Assembly (NCBI GenBank): GCA_021158805.1
Contig: JAGGTZ010000114.1
Coordinates: forward strand, 1-5,459
Direction: 5' to 3'
Length of the DNA: 5,459 nucleotides
Origin: Thermoproteota archaeon
Lineage (GTDB): Archaea; Korarchaeota; Korarchaeia; Korarchaeales; Korarchaeaceae
The notes below the pieces were generated by a model, which saw nothing but the letters and a program-made list of their open reading frames with translations, was not told where the DNA came from and did not search any database. Shown one piece after another: positions 1 through 4,759 of the stretch (positions within the stretch are counted from its first letter, which is position 1; the number at the start of each line of letters is the position of its first letter). The position numbers and the translations under genes are program-made.

Positions 1-13
1 AGCTATTACAAAC

Positions 14-34
14 CAGTTTCAAACTGATTTCAAA
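14..34. repeat. Operator-like inverted and direct repeat upstream of the secreted-protein gene
   Basis: CAGTTT-C-AAACTG at 14-26 is a perfect 6-bp inverted repeat with a one-base centre. Its core TTTCAAA (17-23) recurs at 28-34, exactly 11 bp on, about one helical turn. The element ends just upstream of a TATA-like box at 41-48, where archaeal activators or repressors commonly bind. A binding site is inferred; the binding protein is unknown, although the winged-helix regulator encoded at 712-1206 is an obvious candidate. Confidence 0.35.
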
Positions 35-40
35 TACGTG

Positions 41-48
41 ATTTTATG
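41..48 (+). promoter_or_regulatory. TATA-like box for the secreted-protein gene
   Basis: The AT-rich ATTTTATG lies 33-40 nt upstream of the ATG at 81. A start site about 26 nt downstream of its centre would fall near 71, leaving a leader of roughly 10 nt that contains GTGGGG, a poor Shine-Dalgarno match. This is inferred from archaeal promoter spacing only. Confidence 0.35.
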
Positions 49-80
49 GTGTTTCATCCCAATTTTAGTGGGGCGACAAG

Positions 81-644
81 ATGAGAATGAATAGGTTGGC
101 CCTGTTTAGCATCCTGCTGGTTGCAGGCTTGGCAATGGGAGGTGTAGCAGCAGCTTTGGGAGCAAACGATCTTCTGCAGGGGTTTGCAGGGAAGGAAGTA
201 GCACTAGTAGTGATGAATGACCAACTAAAAGTATATGAAGGAAAAGTATATAAAGACGGCAAATTGGTAAAGGAAATTACATTGTCACCGGGAGGGAAAT
301 ATATTATAGAAACACCAGGAGGACGTAAAGTAGTAATAATACGTCATAAGGAAGTGGGGCGACAAATTGAAAAGGCGCAGGCAGAACATAAAAAGGAGAT
401 GGATAAGTGGCTTGAAATAGTCAATAAGGATAGCAGAATATACAAATTGACTAATGGAGAAGGCATACATGAGGAAATGGTAAGTAGCTCGATAGTTGAG
501 GGCGACGTAGTAACTCTAATGGTGAAAGTTGGAGGCAAGTACTACAAGATCACAATAGACTTAAACAGCGAAATAGTGAAGTCGGTAGAGGAGCAAAGTT
601 CAGGCAGAGCAGAGAGTTGTTACGGGCCAGGATGTAGCGGATAA
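81..644 (+). CDS. Exported protein with PepSY-like C-terminal region and CX4C tail, function unknown
   Basis: I do not recognise this as a named family. Residues 1-28 form a signal peptide: basic N-terminus (R2, R5), hydrophobic core about 6-25, and possible signal-peptidase sites after VAA at 23-25 or LGA at 26-28. The mature part begins with a beta-rich stretch (about 38-88, several GGK/GGR turns), then a charged helix (about 90-116), then a region (about 110-172) that reads like a PepSY-type fold: helix, KDSRIYKL, strand pairs, and a closing GGKYYKITIDLNSEIVKSVEE. That assignment is pattern recognition, not a search. The tail carries two cysteines, C180 and C185 (CYGPGC), which could form a disulfide or bind a ligand. 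An in-frame ATG at 87 is an alternative start; 81 gives the better basic N-region. The next gene encodes a membrane-tethered regulator, and the gene at 1381 appears distantly similar at its C-terminus. Confidence 0.8.
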   Translation: MRMNRLALFSILLVAGLAMGGVAAALGANDLLQGFAGKEVALVVMNDQLKVYEGKVYKDGKLVKEITLSPGGKYIIETPGGRKVVIIRHKEVGRQIEKAQAEHKKEMDKWLEIVNKDSRIYKLTNGEGIHEEMVSSSIVEGDVVTLMVKVGGKYYKITIDLNSEIVKSVEEQSSGRAESCYGPGCSG

Positions 645-668
645 AGTAGCTAGGAACCGTCCCACCTC

Positions 669-685
669 CTTTCTTTTTTATTTTG
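669..685 (+). terminator. T-rich tract, probable terminator and/or promoter element
   Basis: A pyrimidine tract with six consecutive T (674-679), followed by ATTTT, lies 25 nt after the stop of the secreted-protein gene. Oligo-T runs terminate archaeal RNA polymerase, so it probably ends that transcript. Its AT-rich core also sits 25-38 nt upstream of the ATG at 712 and could act as the TATA region of the next gene. The two roles cannot be separated from sequence alone. Confidence 0.45.
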
Positions 686-701
686 TATTTGTATTAGTTA
701 G

Positions 702-706
702 GGTGA
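702..706 (+). promoter_or_regulatory. Shine-Dalgarno GGTGA that decides the start of the winged-helix gene
   Basis: GGTGA matches the complement of the archaeal 16S 3' end and sits 5 nt before the ATG at 712. The alternative GTG start at 703 lies inside this motif, so the GTG is more likely part of the ribosome-binding site than the initiator. The same arrangement recurs before the gene at 1381. Confidence 0.6.
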
Positions 707-711
707 AAAAG

Positions 712-1206
712 ATGAAAGGTAAAGAATTTCGTGGGAAAACAGCATTTATGGCAGCTTTGTTTTTCGCCTCGGTATTCATCTTGGGATTAAAGCTATTGAA
801 TCCAAGACCAATCAAAATAGTCATAGAAGGTCAAAATGCGTCTATTACCCAAATCCCAGGATTTTTCACGCTTGAGGATGCTATAATTATTGTAGTAGCT
901 TCTATTGTCCTTGGCGTCAGCGGAACTTATTTACTATCCTTCGATTCAGTCGAGAAACCTGCTGGTGAATTGGTGCTCGAGGAAAGAAGAAAGAGATGGA
1001 AAGAAATAGCAAAAACATTGAAGGAGGACGAGCGTAAGGTATATCAGGCAGTAATTGAAGCTGGCGGAATTATAGAACAAAGTGAACTTCCAGAAAAAAC
1101 AGGAATGTCGAAGGCGAGTGTTAGTAGGGCTTTGGATTTGCTAGAGAGTAAAGGTCTGGTTGAGAGGAGAAGGAGAGGAATGGGAAATATTATTTTGCTG
1201 AAATGA
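712..1206 (+). CDS. Membrane-anchored winged-helix transcriptional regulator
   Basis: A 164-aa protein from ATG 712; starting at GTG 703 would add three residues but uses up the GGTGA site. Residues 11-29 and 55-75 are hydrophobic membrane segments joined by an outside loop of about 25 residues (30-54) with one N-glycosylation sequon (N42-A-S). A basic N-terminus (KGKEFRGK) predicts N-in, so the C-terminal part is cytoplasmic. A charged linker helix (about 86-104) leads to a winged helix-turn-helix (105-164): DERKVYQAVIEAGG, then GMSKASVSRALDLLESKGLVERR as the recognition helix region, and a basic wing. This matches the MarR/IclR-like wHTH style common in archaeal membrane-linked regulators. 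The likely role is to sense something at or outside the membrane and control nearby promoters; the secreted and membrane proteins on either side are candidate partners or targets. Targets and ligand are unknown. Confidence 0.82.
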   Translation: MKGKEFRGKTAFMAALFFASVFILGLKLLNPRPIKIVIEGQNASITQIPGFFTLEDAIIIVVASIVLGVSGTYLLSFDSVEKPAGELVLEERRKRWKEIAKTLKEDERKVYQAVIEAGGIIEQSELPEKTGMSKASVSRALDLLESKGLVERRRRGMGNIILLK

Positions 1207-1319
1207 ATAGATGCTTCCAAGAGGCTCGAAGGTAATATATTAACCATTGCTGCTGACCATGCCCTCTACCATCCGCACTTGTTCAATAGCTTCGACAAAG
1301 TTTGTATCTAATATACTCC

Positions 1320-1330
1320 ATTTTTATAAG
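1320..1330 (+). promoter_or_regulatory. TATA box for the frameshifted membrane-protein gene
   Basis: ATTTTTATAAG is the best TATA-like sequence in the 174-nt gap between the winged-helix gene and the gene at 1381. A start site about 26 nt downstream of its centre would be near 1351, giving a leader of roughly 30 nt that carries the GGTGA site at 1371-1375. The T5 run may also help end the upstream transcript. The rest of the gap shows no recognisable gene. Confidence 0.55.
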
Positions 1331-1370
1331 GAAAACTGATGCAATCAAGTATCATAAAAGAATTATGAGA

Positions 1371-1375
1371 GGTGA
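1371..1375 (+). promoter_or_regulatory. Shine-Dalgarno GGTGA deciding the ATG start at 1381
   Basis: GGTGA lies 5 nt before the ATG at 1381, the same spacing as upstream of 712. The in-frame GTG at 1372 lies inside the motif and is therefore an unlikely start. Both leaders share the pattern GGTGAARAASATGAAAG. Confidence 0.6.
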
Positions 1376-1380
1376 AGAAC

Positions 1381-1560
1381 ATGAAAGTAAAATCGGGATT
1401 CCTTAGATTCGTAGCATTGGCTGTGGCTTGTCTGATAGGAATTGGTTTGGTCAGTTATCACTATCTTCAGCAGCAATTGAAAGTAGAACAAGAAGAAATT
1501 GTGAGAGAAGCTGTTCAACTGTCGCAAGATCAGGGAAAATTCCCTACAAATGTCCAATAA
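1381..1560 (+). CDS. Small membrane-anchored protein, zero-frame part of a frameshifted gene
   Basis: The zero-frame product is 59 aa. Residues 7-25 (FLRFVALAVACLIGIGLVS) form one hydrophobic segment after a basic start, which is an N-terminal membrane anchor or an uncleaved signal. A polar helix follows (about 29-50, rich in Q and E). The reading frame ends at TAA 1558-1560, only six codons after an in-phase GGGAAAA heptamer (1533-1539). Without a shift the protein is little more than an anchor and a helix. With a -1 shift it continues for 52 residues to 1697, giving a 105-aa protein laid out like the exported protein at 81-644 (hydrophobic N-terminus, helix, small beta region). The start is supported by GGTGA and a TATA box. 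The function is unknown. Confidence 0.6.
   Translation: MKVKSGFLRFVALAVACLIGIGLVSYHYLQQQLKVEQEEIVREAVQLSQDQGKFPTNVQ
1533..1539 (+). other. In-phase GGGAAAA heptamer, candidate -1 frameshift site
   Basis: In the frame of the upstream ORF the codons read caG GGA AAA, the X XXY YYZ arrangement that allows both tRNAs to re-pair one base back. After a -1 slip, decoding resumes with ATT at 1539 and stays open to TAA 1695-1697. Downstream structure is weak: TCCAA/TTGGA (1553-1557 with 1566-1570) starts 13 nt after the heptamer, further than usual, and a 6-bp hairpin including one G-T pair lies at 1572-1586. The same data fit a lost A in the A-run, by mutation or miscalling. Confidence 0.5.
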
Positions 1561-1697
1561 AGGTTTTGGAAAGCAATTTAGTTGCTAAGTTGGGAAAAGT
1601 GAAAGAAGTTCATTTAACATTGGCATGCAGAGGTAAAGCACTTAAGGCGAAGGTTGACTGGCAGAGCAAGGAAGTGATATTGGTAGAGGATGCCTAA
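1539..1697 (+). CDS. -1 frame continuation: C-terminal beta region of the membrane-anchored protein
   Basis: Entered from the heptamer, this segment encodes 52 residues, beginning IPYKCPIKVLESNLVAKLGK and ending KVDWQSKEVILVEDA. The composition is typical of coding sequence, with alternating hydrophobic beta strands and two cysteines (residues 5 and 30 of the segment, equivalent to 58 and 83 of the joined protein). By eye its end aligns with the C-terminus of the exported protein at 81-644: GK, two to three residues, K, then V/I-D, two residues, S, K/E, then V and VE. That supports it as the real continuation rather than a chance ORF. The same frame is open upstream to 1428, but that extension translates to cysteine- and serine-rich sequence with no ribosome-binding site, so independent expression is unlikely. 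Confidence 0.55.
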   Translation: MPYKCPIKVLESNLVAKLGKVKEVHLTLACRGKALKAKVDWQSKEVILVEDA

Positions 1698-1739
1698 GAA
1701 TTAACCTTCGTGGACTCTCGCTTCATTGCTAATACACTC

Positions 1740-1773
1740 GAACAATAAGTTATATAATTGTTCTACTAACAAT
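1740..1773. repeat. Three alternating AACAAT motifs around a TATA box
   Basis: GAACAAT (1740-1746) and ATTGTTC (1757-1763) form a perfect 7-bp inverted repeat whose 10-nt spacer contains most of a TATA-like sequence. A third copy, AACAAT at 1768-1773, pairs with the second as a 6-bp hairpin with a 5-nt loop. The layout suggests an operator over the promoter of the glycosyltransferase operon. A bound protein is inferred, not shown. Confidence 0.4.
1750..1757 (+). promoter_or_regulatory. TATA box candidate for the glycosyltransferase-pth2-truD operon
   Basis: TTATATAA is the strongest TATA match before the operon and implies a start near 1780 with a leader of about 57 nt. CTTTAAT at 1786-1792 is an alternative with a leader of about 22 nt. 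Either leader would include the Shine-Dalgarno-like AGGAG at 1824-1828, 8 nt before the ATG at 1837. Confidence 0.45.
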
Positions 1774-1836
1774 AGGTTGACAGAACTTTAATAGAAATGT
1801 GATAGTTTATCAGAGGATACTTCAGGAGACCACAGA

Positions 1837-2892
1837 ATGAGGATAGGACTAATAGGACCCTACTATCCCGCTATAGGTGGTGTTCAGATATACTTAACGT
1901 ACTTAGCAAGGGAGTTCCTAGACATGGGACACGAAGTTGTGGTATTTTCATATACAAATGCCTCTCCTCAATCATACGAGAAGGTCATTAGAGCTCCAAG
2001 CCCAAAAATTCCTGGCCTCAGGGGGCTATCTTTCATAGTCTTCACAGCTCTAAATCTCTCGAGAGAGGAGTTAGATGTTATATCAGCGCATTATGCTTTA
2101 ACATCGGGTGTGGCGGCTCTACTTTCAGGAAGGAGGTATACTGTGACCCTTCACGGGAGCGATCTAAAGATGGGAAGGAGTATCTGCAGGATGGTATCGA
2201 TGAGATCATCTGCCGTAATAACCGTCAGTAATTGGCTTAGGGATGAGATCGAGGAGATGGGATTGAAGGTTACTAAAGTCATCCCAGGAGGTATTGATGA
2301 GAAACTATTCAAGGATCTTCCCCCCAAAGAGCATGTAAGGGGAGAATTAGGTCTTAACGGGAGGGTTGTACTCTCTGTAGGCTCTCTAACCTATGATAAA
2401 GGGTTTGACCTGATACCAGTCATTGCGAAAATCGTCATATCCAAGGTTAAAGACGCTAAATTCCTTATAATAGGTGAAGGCCCCATTGGTGGATCGATCT
2501 TAGGGAAGATAAAGGAGTTTGGTCTTGATGATAAGGTAAAACTCTTAGGAAGAAAGAGCTATCACGATACTATCAGGTACTACAGGGCAGCAGATATCCT
2601 ACTACACCCAGCCAGACATGAGGGATATGGGTTAGTGGCTCTAGAATCCCTGGCTGCAGGTACCCCGGTAGTAGCGACAAACGTTGGTGGATTGAAGGAT
2701 GTGATAGAAAATGGAGTCAACGGCTTCCTAGTGGATATGGACTCCAAAACACTAGCAGAGAGGACAATAGAGCTTCTATTAAAGGAAGATCTCAGAAGGA
2801 AAATGGGAGAGAGAGGTAAAGAGAAGGCTCTTAAGAGAACTTGGAGGAAAGTAGCTGAGGAGTACATAGAAGTATTCAGGGGGTTAGTATGA
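1837..2892 (+). CDS. GT4-family (GT-B fold) glycosyltransferase
   Basis: A 351-aa retaining glycosyltransferase of the GT4 type, which transfers a sugar from a nucleotide-activated donor. The N-terminal acceptor domain (about 1-165) begins with the glycine-rich MRIGLIGPYYPAIGGVQIYL, where GG14-15 contacts the donor in the family, and has the strand TVTLHGSDL (103-110). The C-terminal donor-binding domain (about 175-345) shows VLSVGSLTYDKGFDL, FLIIGEGP (209-216), and the EX7E signature E262...E270 in HEGYGLVALESLAAGTPVVA, followed by NVGGLKDVIENGVNGFLV. No membrane segment or signal peptide is seen, so it probably works at the cytoplasmic membrane face on a lipid, lipid-linked glycan or polysaccharide; donor and acceptor cannot be told from sequence. 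AGGAG at 1824-1828 supports the start. It is the first gene of an operon and overlaps pth2 by 4 nt (ATGA). Confidence 0.9.
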   Translation: MRIGLIGPYYPAIGGVQIYLTYLAREFLDMGHEVVVFSYTNASPQSYEKVIRAPSPKIPGLRGLSFIVFTALNLSREELDVISAHYALTSGVAALLSGRRYTVTLHGSDLKMGRSICRMVSMRSSAVITVSNWLRDEIEEMGLKVTKVIPGGIDEKLFKDLPPKEHVRGELGLNGRVVLSVGSLTYDKGFDLIPVIAKIVISKVKDAKFLIIGEGPIGGSILGKIKEFGLDDKVKLLGRKSYHDTIRYYRAADILLHPARHEGYGLVALESLAAGTPVVATNVGGLKDVIENGVNGFLVDMDSKTLAERTIELLLKEDLRRKMGERGKEKALKRTWRKVAEEYIEVFRGLV

Positions 2893-3245
2893 AATTCAAG
2901 CAAGTTATAGTTGTTAGAAAGGATCTCAAGATAAGTTGTGGAAAACTTGCAGTCCAGGTAGCCCACGCATCTCTAGAATCTGCGGAGGTAGCCCGAAGGA
3001 AGTTCCCAGATATCTTCAAGAAGTGGAGAGATGAAGGAGGTAAGAAGGTCGTGGTTTATGTGGACAGTGAACAAGAGCTTATCAATGTGTACAATAGGGC
3101 CTCTGACTTGGGACTGCCTACAGTCCTCATAAGGGATGCAGGACTCACGGAACTAGAACCAGGCACACCCACGGCTGTTGGAATTGGCCCATATGAGGGC
3201 AAAGAGATAGATAAAATCACAGGGGAGCTGAGGCTCTTCAAGTGA
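2889..3245 (+). CDS. pth2: Peptidyl-tRNA hydrolase, Pth2 type
   Basis: The 118-aa protein hydrolyses the ester bond of peptidyl-tRNAs released prematurely from ribosomes, recycling tRNA in the cytoplasm. Its length is that of archaeal Pth2, which is unrelated to bacterial Pth. Family hallmarks are visible: KQVIVVRKDLKISCGKLAVQ at the N-terminus with K19, H26 in QVAHAS, the VVVYVDSEQEL strand and helix (54-64), and the C-terminal IRDAGLTELEPGTPTAVGIG block (81-100) with D83 and T87, the positions implicated in catalysis and tRNA binding in this family. The ATG overlaps the glycosyltransferase stop as ATGA, and the stop overlaps the GTG start of truD as GTGA, so translation is probably coupled across all three. 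Grouping with truD makes a small tRNA-care module. Confidence 0.96.
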   Translation: MKFKQVIVVRKDLKISCGKLAVQVAHASLESAEVARRKFPDIFKKWRDEGGKKVVVYVDSEQELINVYNRASDLGLPTVLIRDAGLTELEPGTPTAVGIGPYEGKEIDKITGELRLFK

Positions 3246-4336
3246 TCCCCCCTAAGCTAGACAGGAAATTAGGTATGCTGTCCTATCTCACATCTTCACC
3301 AAGGATAAAGGGGAAACTGAGGGAGAAATTATCTGATTTCATAGTAGATGAGGTCTTAAGGGGATATAGGGCTTCTAGGGTATTCTTGGGGCTTACTCCC
3401 TTCCAATTTCCACCGGGGGCATATCTATACGTAGTGGTGGCCAAATTTTCTGCAGTAGATACTAACAATATCTCTCATGTGATTTCAAGGAGACTAGGGG
3501 GAAGAGTAAGGTTTGCCGGCTTAAAAGATGCTAGAGCAGTAGTCTTCCAATTTTTCTCCGTAGAAGGGCATTATAAGGCTAAGGTAATTGAGACGAATGG
3601 TATAAGAGCAATACCCATTGGAAGGGGCAGAGAACCTATATCTCGGGGCTCTAACGACGGTAATTATTTCACTATTGTTGTCAGGGGAGTAGATAATGCT
3701 CCTCTATTAGAGAAGTTCCCAAACTTCTTCTCATATCAAAGATTTGGGGTGAGAAGGCCTTTCAATCACGAAATAGGGAAACTTCTACTACTGAGAGATC
3801 TGGAAGGAGCTAAAAGTATGATTCAAATGCAAGGTTATGATGTAAGTGATGCCAAGAGCCTAAGGGAGATGGCCTCTATTTTGGGAGTTAATCGCCTCAG
3901 ATTTTATATAAACGCCTATCAGTCCTATTTATTCAATATCCTACTCTCAAAGAGACTAGAGGATGGCATTAGTCCGAAAAAAGGGGACTTCATCCTTAAA
4001 GGTGGGGAAATATCTCTGTATCCCAATGAGGGCCACTTATTGCTCCCTCTTATAGGAGCTTTTACGAGAGAAAAACCGGGCTGGTTAATGGATAAAGTAA
4101 ACGAGGTTCTCCGAGAAGAGGGAGTAGAGAAGGACATGTTCATATTTAAGGAATTGCCTGAGATAAGTGCGTTAGGTGGTTTTAGGAGGGCTATAGAAGA
4201 GGTCTCCTCACTGAAGGTGGTGAGAGGGGAAGACCGCATTGTCCTCTCTTTTTACCTAAGATCTGGTACCTACGCCACATCTTACCTTAGGGAATTAATT
4301 AAACCCACAGATCCTGTTAGACAGGGATTTATCTAG
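3242..4336 (+). CDS. truD: tRNA pseudouridine synthase TruD/aPus7
   Basis: The 364-aa TruD/Pus7-family enzyme converts uridine to pseudouridine in tRNA (U13 in bacteria; archaeal members also U35 of pre-tRNA-Tyr). The start is GTG 3242, which overlaps the pth2 stop and has GAGG at 3230-3233; the ATG at 3275 would remove the conserved LDRKLGMLSYLTSSPRIKGK lead-in. Visible motifs are REKLSDFIVDEV (27-38), FAGLKDARAV (91-100) with the probable catalytic D96, GNYFTIVVR (140-148), FFSYQRFGVRRPFNHEIGK (162-180), FYINAYQSYLFN (221-232), and the C-terminal FYLRSGTYATSYLRELIKP (337-355). Several positions differ from the usual motifs: SDF for EDF, AVVFQ for AVTTQ, NFFS for NYFG. It is also shorter than most archaeal homologues, which as I recall exceed 400 residues. 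It meets the DUF371 gene tail to tail with no spacer. Confidence 0.93.
   Translation: MIPPKLDRKLGMLSYLTSSPRIKGKLREKLSDFIVDEVLRGYRASRVFLGLTPFQFPPGAYLYVVVAKFSAVDTNNISHVISRRLGGRVRFAGLKDARAVVFQFFSVEGHYKAKVIETNGIRAIPIGRGREPISRGSNDGNYFTIVVRGVDNAPLLEKFPNFFSYQRFGVRRPFNHEIGKLLLLRDLEGAKSMIQMQGYDVSDAKSLREMASILGVNRLRFYINAYQSYLFNILLSKRLEDGISPKKGDFILKGGEISLYPNEGHLLLPLIGAFTREKPGWLMDKVNEVLREEGVEKDMFIFKELPEISALGGFRRAIEEVSSLKVVRGEDRIVLSFYLRSGTYATSYLRELIKPTDPVRQGFI
4311..4330 (+). terminator. Weak hairpin at the truD end, possible convergent terminator
   Basis: CCTGT-TAG-ACAGG (4313-4325) is a 5-bp stem with a 3-nt loop inside the last codons of truD, followed by GATTTA. There is no intergenic space between truD and the - strand gene, so any termination signal must lie in coding sequence. 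No strong oligo-T run follows, so this is only a candidate. Confidence 0.2.
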
Positions 4337-4747
4337 TTAGAAAAGTATCTCCACGATAAGAACAGTCCTTGGGTCCCTCAGTTCCTTAACTAAGTCCCTT
4401 GGTATATCTTTTGCTGCTGCAGTAGCCTCTACAGCTAACGTACGGTCATCAATGTAGTTAGATCTCCTAATTACAGAGTCCAATTTGTTAGAAAAGACAA
4501 GACGACTATCTCCACGAGCTCTTAATGAGAAAGACAAGCTATTAACGGTAAGGGAGATCTCTACCTCTCCTCCCTCCAATAAGTGGGTTTTAAGGGGATC
4601 CGACATATCGTAAACAGATTTATTCGCTCTTACACCTATGATGCAATCTGCTCTGACTGATATATCTGTCTCCTTTGTCAACTGCATCGTAGACCTGTGT
4701 TTAGCGGTTATGTTTGGGTGACCATAAGCTAAAATTTCCTCCCTCAT
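4337..4747 (-). CDS. DUF371 family protein, function unknown
   Basis: A small archaeal protein of the DUF371 family, recognised by its N-terminal block (AYGHPNITAKHRSTMQLTKE, then RADCIIGVRANKSVYDMSD), which matches the family pattern GHPN...A.H..T.E.TK followed by G.DCIIGV. No enzymatic role is established for the family as far as I know. The protein has no signal peptide or membrane segment. I prefer the ATG at 4747 (136 aa, MREEILAYGHPNI) over the upstream ATG at 4771 (144 aa, MIFHLHSH...). The family normally begins just before GHPN, 4771 would overlap the pcm start, and a TATA-like GATTTA lies 26 nt upstream of 4747. The gene ends directly against truD (TAA at 4337-4339, truD stop at 4334-4336) and is divergent from pcm by 12 nt. 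Confidence 0.88.
   Translation of the reverse strand: MREEILAYGHPNITAKHRSTMQLTKETDISVRADCIIGVRANKSVYDMSDPLKTHLLEGGEVEISLTVNSLSFSLRARGDSRLVFSNKLDSVIRRSNYIDDRTLAVEATAAAKDIPRDLVKELRDPRTVLIVEILF
4729..4737 (+). promoter_or_regulatory. TATA-like box for leaderless pcm
   Basis: CTAAAATTT is centred about 26 nt upstream of the ATG at 4760, the spacing expected for a leaderless archaeal transcript. No Shine-Dalgarno sequence is evident before that ATG, which agrees with leaderless start. The box lies inside the 5' end of the DUF371 coding sequence on the other strand. Confidence 0.45.
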
Positions 4748-4759
4748 ATGGCTATGTAG

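Noticed and set aside
2..94. Open frame reading into the window with a hydrophobic stretch (KYVILWCFIPILVG), possibly the tail of an upstream gene
   Set aside because: Thirty codons without a stop is likely by chance, and it crosses the promoter-like region and the start of the exported-protein gene. It cannot be judged without the sequence to the left.
1207..1308. Thirty-three codons open in the same frame after the wHTH stop (ILTIAADHALYHPHL...), possible readthrough or gene remnant
   Set aside because: A run of this length is not significant; there is no start with a ribosome-binding site and no recognisable family.
1428..1538. Separate gene starting at ATG 1428 in the -1 frame
   Set aside because: No ribosome-binding site, cysteine/serine-rich translation unlike a domain, and full overlap with the better-supported zero frame. 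The coding signal in this frame begins only near 1539.
2580..2966. Long antisense open frame (128 codons) opposite the glycosyltransferase and pth2 genes
   Set aside because: Serine- and proline-rich shadow of two clearly conserved genes, with no initiation signal.
3925..4239. Antisense open frame opposite truD
   Set aside because: It lies wholly within conserved truD codons and its translation has shadow-like composition.
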